Shown here in pieces: positions 43,935 to 53,597 of a stretch of 64,000 nt of DNA. The stretch comes from Anaerobacillus sp. CMMVII (lineage in GTDB: Bacteria > Bacillota > Bacilli > Bacillales > Anaerobacillaceae), in contig NZ_JACEHK010000017.1 of assembly GCF_025377685.1 (NCBI RefSeq), positions 372,001 to 436,000 on the forward strand. The letters run 5' to 3'. The position numbers and the translations under genes were made by a program. Below the pieces are notes generated by a model. That model was not told the DNA's origin. It ran no database searches and was given only the letters and a program-made list of their open reading frames with translations. Positions within the stretch are counted from its first letter, which is position 1. Every line of letters starts with the position of its first letter.

Positions 43935-44284
43935 AACCAACCACTTAGGTGGATGGCGGCACCTAGAAACATTAAAAAGAGACCAAGTGAGATAAAGATA
44001 AATTTAAAGAAAATGAGTAGCCTAGTCTGACCTTTATTCGATAAAGACTTCGGAGTAAATGGTTTAAAATAGGTGACCGTATAGCCAGACGGATGAACTG
44101 TTTCAAAGAACGTCAGTAGTCCTAAAAAGAAGATAAAATAGGTTGGGGCAAAGAGTGTCGGTTCTACGAAAAATCCAACACATAACAGGATTGTGACCAA
44201 GTATAACGGCACCCGTAAACGCGACTTTTCTACTACCGACTCAAGTTTATGAAAGCGATTTTCAATCAGTTTTTGTATGGACAT
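43931..44284 (-). CDS. Small membrane protein, 117 aa
   Basis: ATG 44284 on the minus strand is chosen with GAGGGGGACC upstream; the longer frame to 44458 runs into the tagB gene. Two to three hydrophobic segments (LYLVTILLCVGFFVEP, YFIFFLGLLTFF, FIFISLGLFLMFLGAAIH). Last gene of the minus-strand cluster with tagB and tagD. Unknown function. Confidence 0.68.
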   Translation of the reverse strand: MSIQKLIENRFHKLESVVEKSRLRVPLYLVTILLCVGFFVEPTLFAPTYFIFFLGLLTFFETVHPSGYTVTYFKPFTPKSLSNKGQTRLLIFFKFIFISLGLFLMFLGAAIHLSGWL

Positions 44285-44349
44285 TTTGGTCCCCCTCAAT
44301 GGACTTTTTCTTTTCTTTACTATAGAAAGTAAATTTCTTCCTGTCAATA

Positions 44350-44376
44350 AAAAAAAGAGACTCACATTGAGTCCCT
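44350..44376 (-). terminator. Terminator overlapping tagB stop
   Basis: On the minus strand GGGACTCA/TGAGTCTC forms a stem with a 2-base loop and eight T follow; the TGA stop lies in the stem. Confidence 0.8.
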
Positions 44377-45552
44377 TAGCTTGCCATAATCGCCACTTGG
44401 CTGGTAAATTTCCATGATTAAGTTTTTGCTGGAATTGCCATATGAATACTGATTCCAAAGCTTTGCATAGTTTCGAATTTTTTCGTAGTTGAAGTTATTT
44501 GCTTTCACCGCTTCAATAACCTCATCGGTAGTTTTCGTCACTACTCCTGGGATGTTGCTTTTGTAATCTTCCCAAAAGCCGCGTGAAAACGAATAAGGCT
44601 CTAAGTCGTAGGCGTGAAAAATCATTGGTTTTTCAAGTAACGAGTATTCAAATGGAATCGACGAGTAATCGGAAATTAATAAATCTGCAATCAGTAAAAG
44701 ATGATTGATGTCCTGATGCTTTGAAACGTCATAGACAAAGCCGTCAAAGTCACCTAGTTCGACATTCACTTTTACCGCAGGATGTAAGCGTAAAAATAAG
44801 ACGTATTCATCCTTTAGTTCTTCATACATTTTTTTTATATCAACAGCAATCTCTGGTGAACTTAATTGCCCATCACGAAACGTTGGGGCGTAGAGAATGA
44901 CTTTTTTCGTAGTAATCACAGGGTAGGTTGCTTTTAACTCGGCAACGACTGCTTCTTTCGCTGCCTTATCAAAAAAGAAATCAGTCCGTGGAATTCCTGT
45001 TCGTAAAATCGTTTCATCTGTCACTTCAAAGCTTGCTTTAAAGATTTTTGCCATTTTTTCTGAGCCGACGGCAACATAGTGAAAACGTTTATACACTTCT
45101 TTGAAGCGTTTCTTTGATTTCTCGCTGCGATTAGCAACGGAAGGATCAAGTAAGCCAAATTTCTTGATCGCACCAGCGGCATGCCATAACTGAACACAGA
45201 CCACATTTTCTTTAAAGTTCATTACAGACAAACATCCAAAGTAATTGTCAACAAACACTACTTTGGATGTGGCTAAATGATAGATGGATTTGATCGTTGC
45301 AAAGAAATTAATGGTTTCGAAGTCAACGATTTTTACGTCTTCAAAGGCTGTAAAATCTGTTTTACAGTTGGCTGTTTTCAAAATTATGACCTGTCCGTGA
45401 TAGCTTTCAAGGAGCTCTTTGGTTACATGAAATGTATTATCCCCAAATGAAGTAATGAACGTCGTTTTTTCCTTTTGTGGAAATAGCTTCGCGACATTGA
45501 AGAGCATCCTGAAAATCAAGAGGTAGACAGAGATCACAATTTCTCTAGCCAT
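44362..45552 (-). CDS. tagB: TagB-like CDP-glycerol glycerophosphotransferase
   Basis: Adds the first glycerol phosphate from CDP-glycerol to the ManNAc-GlcNAc linkage unit. ATG 45552 overlaps the tagD stop by eight bases, so the two are coupled. 396 residues, the size of TagB (~380) rather than TagF. Motifs: CVQLWHAAGAIKKFGL with catalytic-type His, VILYAPTFRDGQ, FLRLHPAV, and DLLISDYSSIPFEYSLLEKPMIFHAYDLEPY. The QLWHAAGAIK form favours TagB over TagF. Confidence 0.82.
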   Translation of the reverse strand: MAREIVISVYLLIFRMLFNVAKLFPQKEKTTFITSFGDNTFHVTKELLESYHGQVIILKTANCKTDFTAFEDVKIVDFETINFFATIKSIYHLATSKVVFVDNYFGCLSVMNFKENVVCVQLWHAAGAIKKFGLLDPSVANRSEKSKKRFKEVYKRFHYVAVGSEKMAKIFKASFEVTDETILRTGIPRTDFFFDKAAKEAVVAELKATYPVITTKKVILYAPTFRDGQLSSPEIAVDIKKMYEELKDEYVLFLRLHPAVKVNVELGDFDGFVYDVSKHQDINHLLLIADLLISDYSSIPFEYSLLEKPMIFHAYDLEPYSFSRGFWEDYKSNIPGVVTKTTDEVIEAVKANNFNYEKIRNYAKLWNQYSYGNSSKNLIMEIYQPSGDYGKLRDSM

Positions 45553-45943
45553 TTTGTACCTTTTGAAGTTCTTTCTTGATTTTTGTTGTTGAAATTCCGA
45601 CTGTACGTGGTAAGTAAACAACTTCACAGTAATCCTTTAGGAAATCGAATTTACCTTCCCAGTCGTCACCCATGACAAAAATATCAATTTCGTTTTCAAC
45701 AACATCGCGGATTTTTTGCTCCCACTCATTTTCAGGAATGACTGCATCTACATAGCGAATCGCTTCTAAAATAAGTTTTCGAGTTTCATAGTTATGGTAA
45801 GCTTTCTTACCTTTAAGTTCGTTAAATTCATCAGATGAAATGGCAACAGTTAAATGATCACCTAAGTCTTTAGCACGCTTTAAAATGTTGATATGTCCGT
45901 TGTGAAGTAAATCAAACGTTCCATATGTTAGTACTTTTTTCAT
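45545..45943 (-). CDS. tagD: Glycerol-3-phosphate cytidylyltransferase
   Basis: Makes CDP-glycerol from CTP and glycerol-3-phosphate. 132 residues, the usual length. HxGH nucleotide motif at residues 14-17 (LLHNGH) and the RTVGISTTKIK signature are present. Start ATG 45943 has AGGAGG upstream on the minus strand. First gene of the tagD-tagB unit. Confidence 0.96.
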   Translation of the reverse strand: MKKVLTYGTFDLLHNGHINILKRAKDLGDHLTVAISSDEFNELKGKKAYHNYETRKLILEAIRYVDAVIPENEWEQKIRDVVENEIDIFVMGDDWEGKFDFLKDYCEVVYLPRTVGISTTKIKKELQKVQNG

Positions 45944-46163
45944 GATTATTCCTCCTTGCCACAGTATAAAATCCTCTATATATGACTGATTTGTAATAAA
46001 ATTTACTAGTAATCAACTAAATGTTTACAAGAACACAATACTATTAACAGTCTATACACTCTTAGTCTGAAATTCAAGTATTTCTTATGGAAAGCTTGGA
46101 TGTTTGTGGCAGATTTATGTTTTCTAAGTTAGTAGTCGCTATTTCCACGGTTTTGTTACATTT

Positions 46164-48206
46164 TTATTTCAATAACTTAAATATTTCACCATATACCTGT
46201 TCATTAACCGCTAAATGCCCACCTAAAACCTTTACTTTTCCATATTGAGTGTTTAAAAAATTTTCTTTTGTGACGGCATGAAGAGTACTGCCAACAAAAA
46301 TGACACCAACGTTTTCTCTAGCTGCGAGCGCTCCGGCTGAAAGTCCGTCTGGAAATCTGTTAGCTGTGGCTACATAAACCTTATGAGTGTTTGGTTGAAA
46401 ATAGCGAAAGGCTTCGATATTCGTATGGTACAAGGTTCTACCTGAAATTCGCGTTGGATTGGGTAATTGCTTCTCAACGGTGCCTGACACCGCAAGTTCG
46501 CCACCGATCACTAGGGTTTCTTTTACGCCGAGTTCTTGTAATGCTCGTTTCGTCGCAGTTGATAATCTGTCTGTATTCGTTAATAAAATTGGGATGCCAC
46601 GAACGCCTGCATAGGAAGCAACGGAAAGGGCATCTTGAAAGCGCGAGTCGGTAACAACCATGGCGATGTCTGAGCCGTTCGGTGCTACTTGTTTGGCAAT
46701 TAGCTCAGCTGTAGCGTGCATATTACTTCCTGCAAGTCGCTCGACTTTTATTCCTAGGTCGCGAATTTCGGTTTCAACTCGCGGTTCAATTGCGAGGGTA
46801 CCACCAAGGATGATGACTCGCTTCGCTTGAAGTCGCTCCAATTCATTTTTTGTATGGGTATCTAAGCGATTGCTTCTTGATAATAGAAGCGGAGCGTCAT
46901 ATTTGGCTGCTAAAGGGACACCAGTTAACGCGTCTGAGAACCGATCACCTCTCGCTAAAATAACAACTTCTGATGTTTCCCAGCCTTCTTTACTAATCAA
47001 GGCCGAAGTCTCATAAAGGTTTGCTCCAGAAATTCTAGAGAGGTTTGGTGTATCGGCGAACTTTGCAAAGCCAAAGCCGTACCAAGGATCTCTACCAGGT
47101 GCGCCTAGATCGACGACAAGCTGTTGAAGCTCAGTCCGAAGCTGACTATTTGTTTTTCCTGGATGCATTTCTTTTAAAACGGCAAGCATCCCGGCAATGT
47201 GGGGTGCTGCAAATGATGTTCCTGTTGCTACAGCATATTGCTGGTGTAGGCTTGTACTGATGATGTTGACTCCTGGAGCGGCAAATTCAACTTGGTTACC
47301 AGTTGATGAAAATGGTGCTCGTACTAAATTTTGATCAACTGCGCCAACGGCTATGACGTTTTGATATTTGGCAGGAAACTGTACGCTGTCACCTGTGCCA
47401 TTAGAATTCCCTGAGTTTCCACTAGCAGCAACAAGCAGGATTCCGTTTTTGTAAGCGACATCGATCATTTCTCTTAATGATTGAATGTCTGAATCTGTCC
47501 CAAGACTAAAATTAATAATATCCATCCCGTTCTTGATCGACCAATCAAGTGCAGAGAGGACACTTTGCAAGGTACCTTCGCCGTCACGATCCAATGCTTT
47601 CACTGCATATAATTCAACGTTTGGAGCGACTCCAGAAATACCGTTGCCATTGGCTGCGATTGTCCCAGCAACAAGTGTTCCGTGACCATTGTCATCAGTC
47701 CAAGATTTTGTATAGGGAATGGTTGATACTCCACCGACGATATGTAAGTCAGGGTGTGGGGCGATACCGCTATCAACAACAGCGACTTTCACTTTGCTGC
47801 CGGTAAAGCCATTGGCCCAGGCAGCTTGTGCATTTACTTGATCGATATTCCAGAGATCGTGTGCGTCCCTCACCTTGATTTGCGCTGAGTGTATGCTTCT
47901 TGAGGTGATTGGAAGGATCGTGAATGTTTCCTCAGTAGTGACGTTGAATTTCTGATTTTTTTCAATATGTACGTCGTAATCTTCTAATCTTTCAATCTGC
48001 GAATCTGTTAAAGTCGCAACTAACGCTGGTATTGATTCAAACTGGTGTTCAATTTCAGTTGCAAGTTTTTCTATTGCTTTTTTTCCACTTTCATTTTGGT
48101 AGAGAATAATGACTGTTTCTTTTTCTTCCTCTATATAGGCACTTGTTCCGAGTGAATATACCCCCAAAAGGAATAGTAATAGGAATAGGTAGCGTTTCAT
48201 CTTCAT
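46164..48206 (-). CDS. Subtilisin-like protease with three CWB2 repeats
   Basis: Secreted S8 protease anchored by cell wall binding repeat 2. ATG 48206 (or 48200) with AAAGGAGAGC upstream on the minus strand. Order: signal peptide, I9-like propeptide (ETVIILYQNESGKKAIEKL), catalytic D145 (VAVVDSGIAP), H175 (NGHGTLVAG) and S331 (TGTSFAAPH), then three CWB2 repeats (ISGANLYETSALIS.., RLAGSNMHATAELI.., ISGRTLYHTNIEA..). The LLLS/ILLT motif of CWB2, known to contact anionic polymer in C. difficile, is present in two repeats and altered (VIFVG) in the third. Confidence 0.93.
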   Translation of the reverse strand: MKMKRYLFLLLFLLGVYSLGTSAYIEEEKETVIILYQNESGKKAIEKLATEIEHQFESIPALVATLTDSQIERLEDYDVHIEKNQKFNVTTEETFTILPITSRSIHSAQIKVRDAHDLWNIDQVNAQAAWANGFTGSKVKVAVVDSGIAPHPDLHIVGGVSTIPYTKSWTDDNGHGTLVAGTIAANGNGISGVAPNVELYAVKALDRDGEGTLQSVLSALDWSIKNGMDIINFSLGTDSDIQSLREMIDVAYKNGILLVAASGNSGNSNGTGDSVQFPAKYQNVIAVGAVDQNLVRAPFSSTGNQVEFAAPGVNIISTSLHQQYAVATGTSFAAPHIAGMLAVLKEMHPGKTNSQLRTELQQLVVDLGAPGRDPWYGFGFAKFADTPNLSRISGANLYETSALISKEGWETSEVVILARGDRFSDALTGVPLAAKYDAPLLLSRSNRLDTHTKNELERLQAKRVIILGGTLAIEPRVETEIRDLGIKVERLAGSNMHATAELIAKQVAPNGSDIAMVVTDSRFQDALSVASYAGVRGIPILLTNTDRLSTATKRALQELGVKETLVIGGELAVSGTVEKQLPNPTRISGRTLYHTNIEAFRYFQPNTHKVYVATANRFPDGLSAGALAARENVGVIFVGSTLHAVTKENFLNTQYGKVKVLGGHLAVNEQVYGEIFKLLK

Positions 48207-48403
48207 AACATGCTCTCCTTTTGTAGTACATCGCTGTTTTATTTTAGTGATCTCTCTCTCTTCTGTTAAAAATAGGTTAATACCCTAAGAAATCTCATTG
48301 ATTTATGATATGATAGATTACGTGGCAATTTCATCTATTATACTATCAAGACAAACACTTTGGGACATCTCTATTAAAAAATAGTACAGGAGGAATTTGG
48401 CAG

Positions 48404-50737
48404 ATGACGAAAACATTAAAGTTCGTTGGTTTTACAGTAATTCTTGCCTTTTTACTGAATTTTTTGCCTTCAGGGCTGTTTAAGGAAGAAGTACATGCGA
48501 TTGATTCTGAGGAAACTGAACCTATAGAACTTGTAGAAGAGTATCTATTCCACACTAGTAATCTAGTTCAGACTGAGAGACTCGTACATGTTCGGTTAAG
48601 CAATTATTTAGGTAACAAAAAAACTGTACCTATTACTGTGAATGGGAATTATAAAGTTGCTGAGGATACAAAGATCACCTTACAACCGAATCAAAACTAC
48701 CATATCACGATGAATAGTAGTGGAGCTTTACAACTATTTCATAACACTACGCTTTTGAAAAGCTTCACAACGTTAACACTAGTGCCAGATACATATGATG
48801 AAGCTCATTATCTCTTTGTTGAAAACAGAGCTTATCTAGGAAATATGTTTTTTGAGGTTCGAGATCAATTTATCCGACCAATTAATACGCTACCCCTTGA
48901 GGACTATTTAAAAGGTGTTGTTCCAAGAGAGATGCCAGCTTCTTGGAGTTTGGAGGCTTTGAAGGCGCAAGCACTTGCTGCTAGAAGTTATGCGGTACGC
49001 CGAGGCACCAATATCATTCTTGATACTCAAGCGAACCAGGTATATGGTGGCTATAAATTGAGAAATGGGAACAATGTTGAAAACCTGTGGAATTCGCGTT
49101 CAACGCAAGCCGTGAATGATACTAGAGGTGAGGTCGTGTTGACCTCAACGAATGCGATCGCTGAAACTGTCTATTCCTCAAGTAACGGTGGTTTCGTAGA
49201 ATCAAATAGTGGTGCGTGGGGAACTGCACAATTAAACTATTTGCAAGCGAAAGCTGATCCATTTGACCCGAAAAATAAGAGTATACTCTCGATCAATCAA
49301 CAACAGCTGCAACCTGGAGACTTGCGCACACCTTGGGCATGGTGGTCAACAACCACTGAGGCAAACACATCAATAGCGAACCGAATCAAAACGAATTTAC
49401 TGGCTACCCAACAAGCCGCTGATGTAAAAATTAGTGCGATTAATGCGATCACGTTGTCGAACAAGACCACTGGCGAGCGCTATCGTAATGCAAGTTTTAA
49501 TGTTTCATTCTATCAAAAGGATAAACCTCTTTTTGATGTTGTTGAGTTGCAAGGCCGAACCCGCTGGATCACCAATCAAGAAATTACTCAATACGGCTGG
49601 AAAGAGAAGCAACAGGTAGTGATTATTGGACGAGGTGACCAATCAGCAGATGCTTTAACTGGAAACGTCCTAGCTGCAAAGTACAACGCACCAATTTTAT
49701 TAACGCAAAATCAAAAGTTTCCTGATCAAATGGTCGAGGAGTTAACAAGGCTACAACCGAGTAAGATTTATCTGCTTGGTGGGCAGCTGGCAATTTCAGA
49801 TACAGTAGAAAAGAAAATCAAAGAGCTTGCACCAAAAGCGGAAATTATCCGAATTGCCGGTTCAAATCGCTACATTACCTCTATTGATATAGCGAAAGAA
49901 GTAAACTCTGCAAGTAAAAGCATCATTTTAGCTCCTGCCTATGATGGTAGTGGGGATAAGGAATCTCCAGATGCGTTAACAGTCGGACCTTATGCAGGAA
50001 TAAATCAAGTTCCAATTATTTTAACCGAAAAAAATCGTCTGCGTAAGGAGATTAAAAACTATATTGTTGAAAATGGAATTACTCAAGTGTATTTACTTGG
50101 TGGTAGTTTAGTAGTTTCAGAGGAAGTAGAAAAAGAGTTAGAAAAGCTTGTCGCTGTTGAAAGAATTTCTGGGGGAACTCGTTATGAAACAGCTACGAAA
50201 ATTAGCGAGCGTTTCCCGTTAAATAATACGAACGTCTTCTTCGCTAGAGGAGACGACCATACAGATGCGCTAGCGGCGGCGCCTTTAGCAACAAAAATGC
50301 AAGCGCCAATCTTGTTAACAAGAACGACAGCAGTTCCTGATGTTGTAAGCACTTGGTTGATTGAAAAGAAACCAACTATAAGTAAGGTGTTTTTCCTTGG
50401 TGGCCAATTGGCTATTGAAGATAAGACACGTAATGTAATTAAAGATACCTTGGTGTATCGTCTAGATACGACCGGAGCATTGCAGTTATTCAATCAAGAA
50501 GTGACGATTACTTCGACCACGAGTGAAGGGCTCCGTACACTCTTTGGAATGAGAAGTTCACTAACTAGCTCAGATAAGGCCAAGCTAGTGGATGGGACAT
50601 TAACATTTGAAGTGCTTGGTTTTGGACATGGTGTCGGAATGAGCCAATTCGGGGCAAACGAAAGGGCCAAAGCAGGACACACATATAAAGATATTCTTAA
50701 ATTCTATTATCCTAATACGACCATTGGGATCAGATAA
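48404..50737 (+). CDS. SpoIID/LytB-like protein with CWB2 repeats inserted in the domain
   Basis: Divergent from the S8 gene. ATG 48404 has AGGAGGAAT. Signal peptide, then SpoIID domain up to ~residue 370 (PLEDYLKGVVPREM with E176; ALKAQALAARSYAVRR; YSSSNGGFVES). Three CWB2 repeats follow (VVELQGRTRWITNQEI.., IRIAGSNRYITSIDI.., ERISGGTRYETATKIS..). After them the end of the SpoIID fold resumes: TGALQLFNQ, LRTLFGMRSS, and GFGHGVGMSQFGANERAKAGHTYKDILKFYYP. So the binding repeats interrupt the catalytic-type domain. This implies the wall-binding module is a surface insertion. Confidence 0.9.
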   Translation: MTKTLKFVGFTVILAFLLNFLPSGLFKEEVHAIDSEETEPIELVEEYLFHTSNLVQTERLVHVRLSNYLGNKKTVPITVNGNYKVAEDTKITLQPNQNYHITMNSSGALQLFHNTTLLKSFTTLTLVPDTYDEAHYLFVENRAYLGNMFFEVRDQFIRPINTLPLEDYLKGVVPREMPASWSLEALKAQALAARSYAVRRGTNIILDTQANQVYGGYKLRNGNNVENLWNSRSTQAVNDTRGEVVLTSTNAIAETVYSSSNGGFVESNSGAWGTAQLNYLQAKADPFDPKNKSILSINQQQLQPGDLRTPWAWWSTTTEANTSIANRIKTNLLATQQAADVKISAINAITLSNKTTGERYRNASFNVSFYQKDKPLFDVVELQGRTRWITNQEITQYGWKEKQQVVIIGRGDQSADALTGNVLAAKYNAPILLTQNQKFPDQMVEELTRLQPSKIYLLGGQLAISDTVEKKIKELAPKAEIIRIAGSNRYITSIDIAKEVNSASKSIILAPAYDGSGDKESPDALTVGPYAGINQVPIILTEKNRLRKEIKNYIVENGITQVYLLGGSLVVSEEVEKELEKLVAVERISGGTRYETATKISERFPLNNTNVFFARGDDHTDALAAAPLATKMQAPILLTRTTAVPDVVSTWLIEKKPTISKVFFLGGQLAIEDKTRNVIKDTLVYRLDTTGALQLFNQEVTITSTTSEGLRTLFGMRSSLTSSDKAKLVDGTLTFEVLGFGHGVGMSQFGANERAKAGHTYKDILKFYYPNTTIGIR

Positions 50738-50745
50738 TAGTATGA

Positions 50746-50781
50746 CGAAGGCTGTTGAGGACATCTCAACAGTCTTTTTTT
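50746..50781 (+). terminator. Rho-independent terminator
   Basis: GGCTGTTGAG pairs with CTCAACAGTC, then seven T. Confidence 0.9.
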
Positions 50782-50783
50782 AA

Positions 50784-50976
50784 GGCTCTTTTCTAAAACA
50801 TTGCTCCTGCGGTTACTCGTCGCACAAAAAAACTTGTTGCTTTGTAACCTAAAATAATTGGGAAAATACCGTAGATGAAGATATTACCCAATAAATTAAG
50901 CGAGAAAAGAGCAATACTTACTAAATTAGTGGTGAATTCTTAGTGTTTCTTAGAAAGCAACAAACTTTGCGAAAAC
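50784..50976 (+). repeat. MITE-C copy 2 (~193 bp)
   Basis: Direct orientation relative to copy 1. Identical over TGCTCCTGCGGTTACTCGTC and the AAGCAACAAACTTTGCGAAAA end. It follows directly after the terminator. Confidence 0.88.
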
Positions 50977-51146
50977 AGACTTTTATAATTTTTTTTGCGA
51001 CCTAGAACTAGTTACTTCATATTTATAGTACCATTTCGAGATACGAAAATTAGGCAGAATCCCCTACTGAATTACGCTGAATATTGTGGTATTATAGCGA
51101 AAGAATAAAGAACATGTCATAGCATGGTTTACTAAAGGAGGAAGAG

Positions 51147-53456
51147 ATGGAACAAAAGATTTCTAGTTATTTTGTAGTCGTAATATTATTTTTTGCTAGT
51201 TTTTTAGTTTTTAATCAAGACACTTTAGCAGACCAAGTTTCAGAATTAACTGTGAGTGAAACATTCATATTTAAGGGTGAAGAAACAACAAATGTTACAG
51301 TTGGTGGGCTAGAGATCTTCGTTGAAAACAGTGAAGAGCATAGCCGTGTACTTCTTAATAATGACTTACTTAAGGAAATTGAATTCGGCTTTGTTGAGCG
51401 AATGACGAACTTTACGAAAGGGGAAGATACATACCTTTTGTTTGAGTATCGTTATCACGGAAGTGGGAGTATTTTATTTTTTAACATTGTAAAAATTTCT
51501 GAAGATCGTGGACAAGTAATCTATCAATCTAAAGAATTCCCTAGAGGTATATTAAAAGTTTTAAATACCGAGCTAGAATTAGCAGTGCCAAATTATGCTG
51601 CTGATGATAGTCTTGCGGCACCAAGTCTAGTTTCCGTTACACACTTAGAAATCAATGGTGAAAACGTTAAGGCAAAGGCTCCAACTTTGATGTCTATGCA
51701 AGAATATGAAGGACCGAAGTTTCAACTTTTTTCAACACAAACTTACCAAAACCCAACGGCGGCAGAAATTAACCGCTTGTTAACTGAAAAAGCGTTAGCG
51801 AATAATATTCCACCGGAGCTTTTAAAAGCGATTGCTTGGCAGGAAAGTCGCTGGAGACAATTTAATAGTTGGGGTGAGCCACTCATCGGCTTTGATGGTC
51901 GTGGAATTGGGATTTTGCAGGTGACTCCAGGAGTAACGGGGATCGCCGAAATTGACTTGAATTTAAACGATGCTGTAGAGCGATTAAAAACGGATATCAA
52001 CTACAACATCGATATGGGTATTCGAATTCTTTTACAGAAGTGGAATTGGACGGGCCGAATTCTTCCAAGAATTAATGACGGTTCGTGGGACGTGATTGAT
52101 CATTGGTATTTTGCGATGATTGCCTATAACGGCGTCTCAGCGATCAATGACCCGAATTTTAACACGAATCCTGGTTATCCACCTTTTCAACAGCATCTTC
52201 TTGGACATTTAAGTAGAAACGGATTGCTTAATATTCCAGGGGTTCCTAAAAATGAACTAGATATTTTCTACAATGACACTGAAGTTAGAAACTCAAGCGT
52301 GATGCGTTTTACTAATAAAATGCAATATGATTTGTTTGGACCGATGACGAAAACGAAGCATCTGTTTAAACAAGGAGATCTTCTAAGAACAACGATGAAT
52401 GTTAATTTAAGAACAAGCCCTGGTGGAAGCATTATCACGACGGTTCAAAAAGGTCAAATGGTTACAATTACAGGGAACTTTGAATATCAAAACAATAATA
52501 ATAACCATTATGTTTGGTATCCTGTCAGATATCAAGATGGCTCAGTGACAAGAACTGGTTACGTGGCATCTAGCTTTCTAGTAAATGTGCATGAAAGATT
52601 ATCTGGGCAAACAAGGCATGAAACAGCGGTGTTAATTTCCCAGCAAGGTTGGGAAAAGGCAGATACAGTTGTTCTGGCTAGAGGAGACGATTTCCCAGAT
52701 GCACTAGCAGGAGCTCCACTTGCTTATATGTTAAATGCTCCGATGTTATTAACAAGAACAGATCGCCTTTCGCCGATCACAAAACGAGAGATCGAACGTT
52801 TAGAGGCGAAAAGAGTGGTGATTTTAGGTGGCCATTTAGCGGTGAGTCAACGTGCCGAAGATGAGCTACGGGAGATGGGCTTACAAATCGAACGTATTTC
52901 TGGCCCAACAAGGTTTGCAACAGCGCAACTGATTGCTGATCGCTTAGGGCAACAGCATAAGGAAGTCATCGTAATTAATGTAGACGCTTTTGCTGATGCA
53001 ATGGCGATTGCGCCTTATGCAGCGAGAAACCGCGTGCCGATTCTATTAACAAATAGAACAAGCATTCCAAATGTGACAAAAACTGTTTTAGATCAAGCAG
53101 AAAGAACAATTGTCATCGGTGGTGACCTAGTAATCGCCGACTCACTTGTGGCCAAAATGCCGAATGTTACAAAGCAATTTAATGGTCGAAATCGATTTGA
53201 GACGGCGGCGCAAATTGTGAGAGACTTACATCCGCGGAAAAATAATGCCTTTGTTGTAAGCGGAAATGATTTCCCTGATGGATTAACCGGCGCTGTCTTA
53301 GCAGCCTCGCATTTAGGGGATTCGATTATCTTAACAAACAGGGACACCTTGCCTGCTGCAACAAGAGAGCTAATTACTGAGTTCACAAATGTGACAGTAA
53401 TCGGAGGCACACTTGCGATTTCAGACGGTGTATTACTTGAAATTAGAAATCGCTAG
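51147..53456 (+). CDS. SLT-like lytic transglycosylase with SH3b and three CWB2 repeats
   Basis: AAGGAGGAAG precedes ATG 51147. Signal peptide; an N-terminal beta-rich region (~residues 30-190) of unknown kind; then an SLT-like domain with catalytic-type E233 in IAWQESRWRQF, GIGILQVTPG and YFAMIAYNG. Next an SH3-like region (MNVNLRTSPGGSIITTV..GYVASSFL) and three CWB2 repeats (RLSGQTRHETAVLIS.., RISGPTRFATAQLIA.., QFNGRNRFETAAQIV..). It probably cleaves glycan strands while held on anionic wall polymer. Confidence 0.9.
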   Translation: MEQKISSYFVVVILFFASFLVFNQDTLADQVSELTVSETFIFKGEETTNVTVGGLEIFVENSEEHSRVLLNNDLLKEIEFGFVERMTNFTKGEDTYLLFEYRYHGSGSILFFNIVKISEDRGQVIYQSKEFPRGILKVLNTELELAVPNYAADDSLAAPSLVSVTHLEINGENVKAKAPTLMSMQEYEGPKFQLFSTQTYQNPTAAEINRLLTEKALANNIPPELLKAIAWQESRWRQFNSWGEPLIGFDGRGIGILQVTPGVTGIAEIDLNLNDAVERLKTDINYNIDMGIRILLQKWNWTGRILPRINDGSWDVIDHWYFAMIAYNGVSAINDPNFNTNPGYPPFQQHLLGHLSRNGLLNIPGVPKNELDIFYNDTEVRNSSVMRFTNKMQYDLFGPMTKTKHLFKQGDLLRTTMNVNLRTSPGGSIITTVQKGQMVTITGNFEYQNNNNNHYVWYPVRYQDGSVTRTGYVASSFLVNVHERLSGQTRHETAVLISQQGWEKADTVVLARGDDFPDALAGAPLAYMLNAPMLLTRTDRLSPITKREIERLEAKRVVILGGHLAVSQRAEDELREMGLQIERISGPTRFATAQLIADRLGQQHKEVIVINVDAFADAMAIAPYAARNRVPILLTNRTSIPNVTKTVLDQAERTIVIGGDLVIADSLVAKMPNVTKQFNGRNRFETAAQIVRDLHPRKNNAFVVSGNDFPDGLTGAVLAASHLGDSIILTNRDTLPAATRELITEFTNVTVIGGTLAISDGVLLEIRNR

Positions 53457-53496
53457 AAGAGAAGACCTTAGAAGATCATTTAAAAGAGAAGACCAT

Positions 53497-53530
53497 TGGG
53501 ATGCTTATATCTCAATGGTCTTATTCTATT
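53497..53530 (+). terminator. Probable terminator
   Basis: AAGACCATTG pairs with CAATGGTCTT; the loop is 14 bases and the T tract weak. Confidence 0.65.
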
Positions 53531-53533
53531 CTT

Positions 53534-53594
53534 CATTGGGGTCTGACCCCCGCCGCTTTAAAGCTTTCCCGCGGCGGGGGTCAGACCCCAATGA
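53534..53594. repeat. REP-B paired repeat with mirrored flanks
   Basis: GGGGTCTGACCCCCGCCGCTTTAAAG and its near inverted partner. The palindrome extends into TTCATT on the left and AATGAA on the right. Confidence 0.92.
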
Positions 53595-53597
53595 ACG

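Noticed and set aside
46483-46500. REP-like CGGTGCCTGACACCG in the CWB2 protease gene
   Set aside because: It reads as SGTVEK on the minus strand, a normal CWB2 sequence, so the palindrome is probably coincidental.
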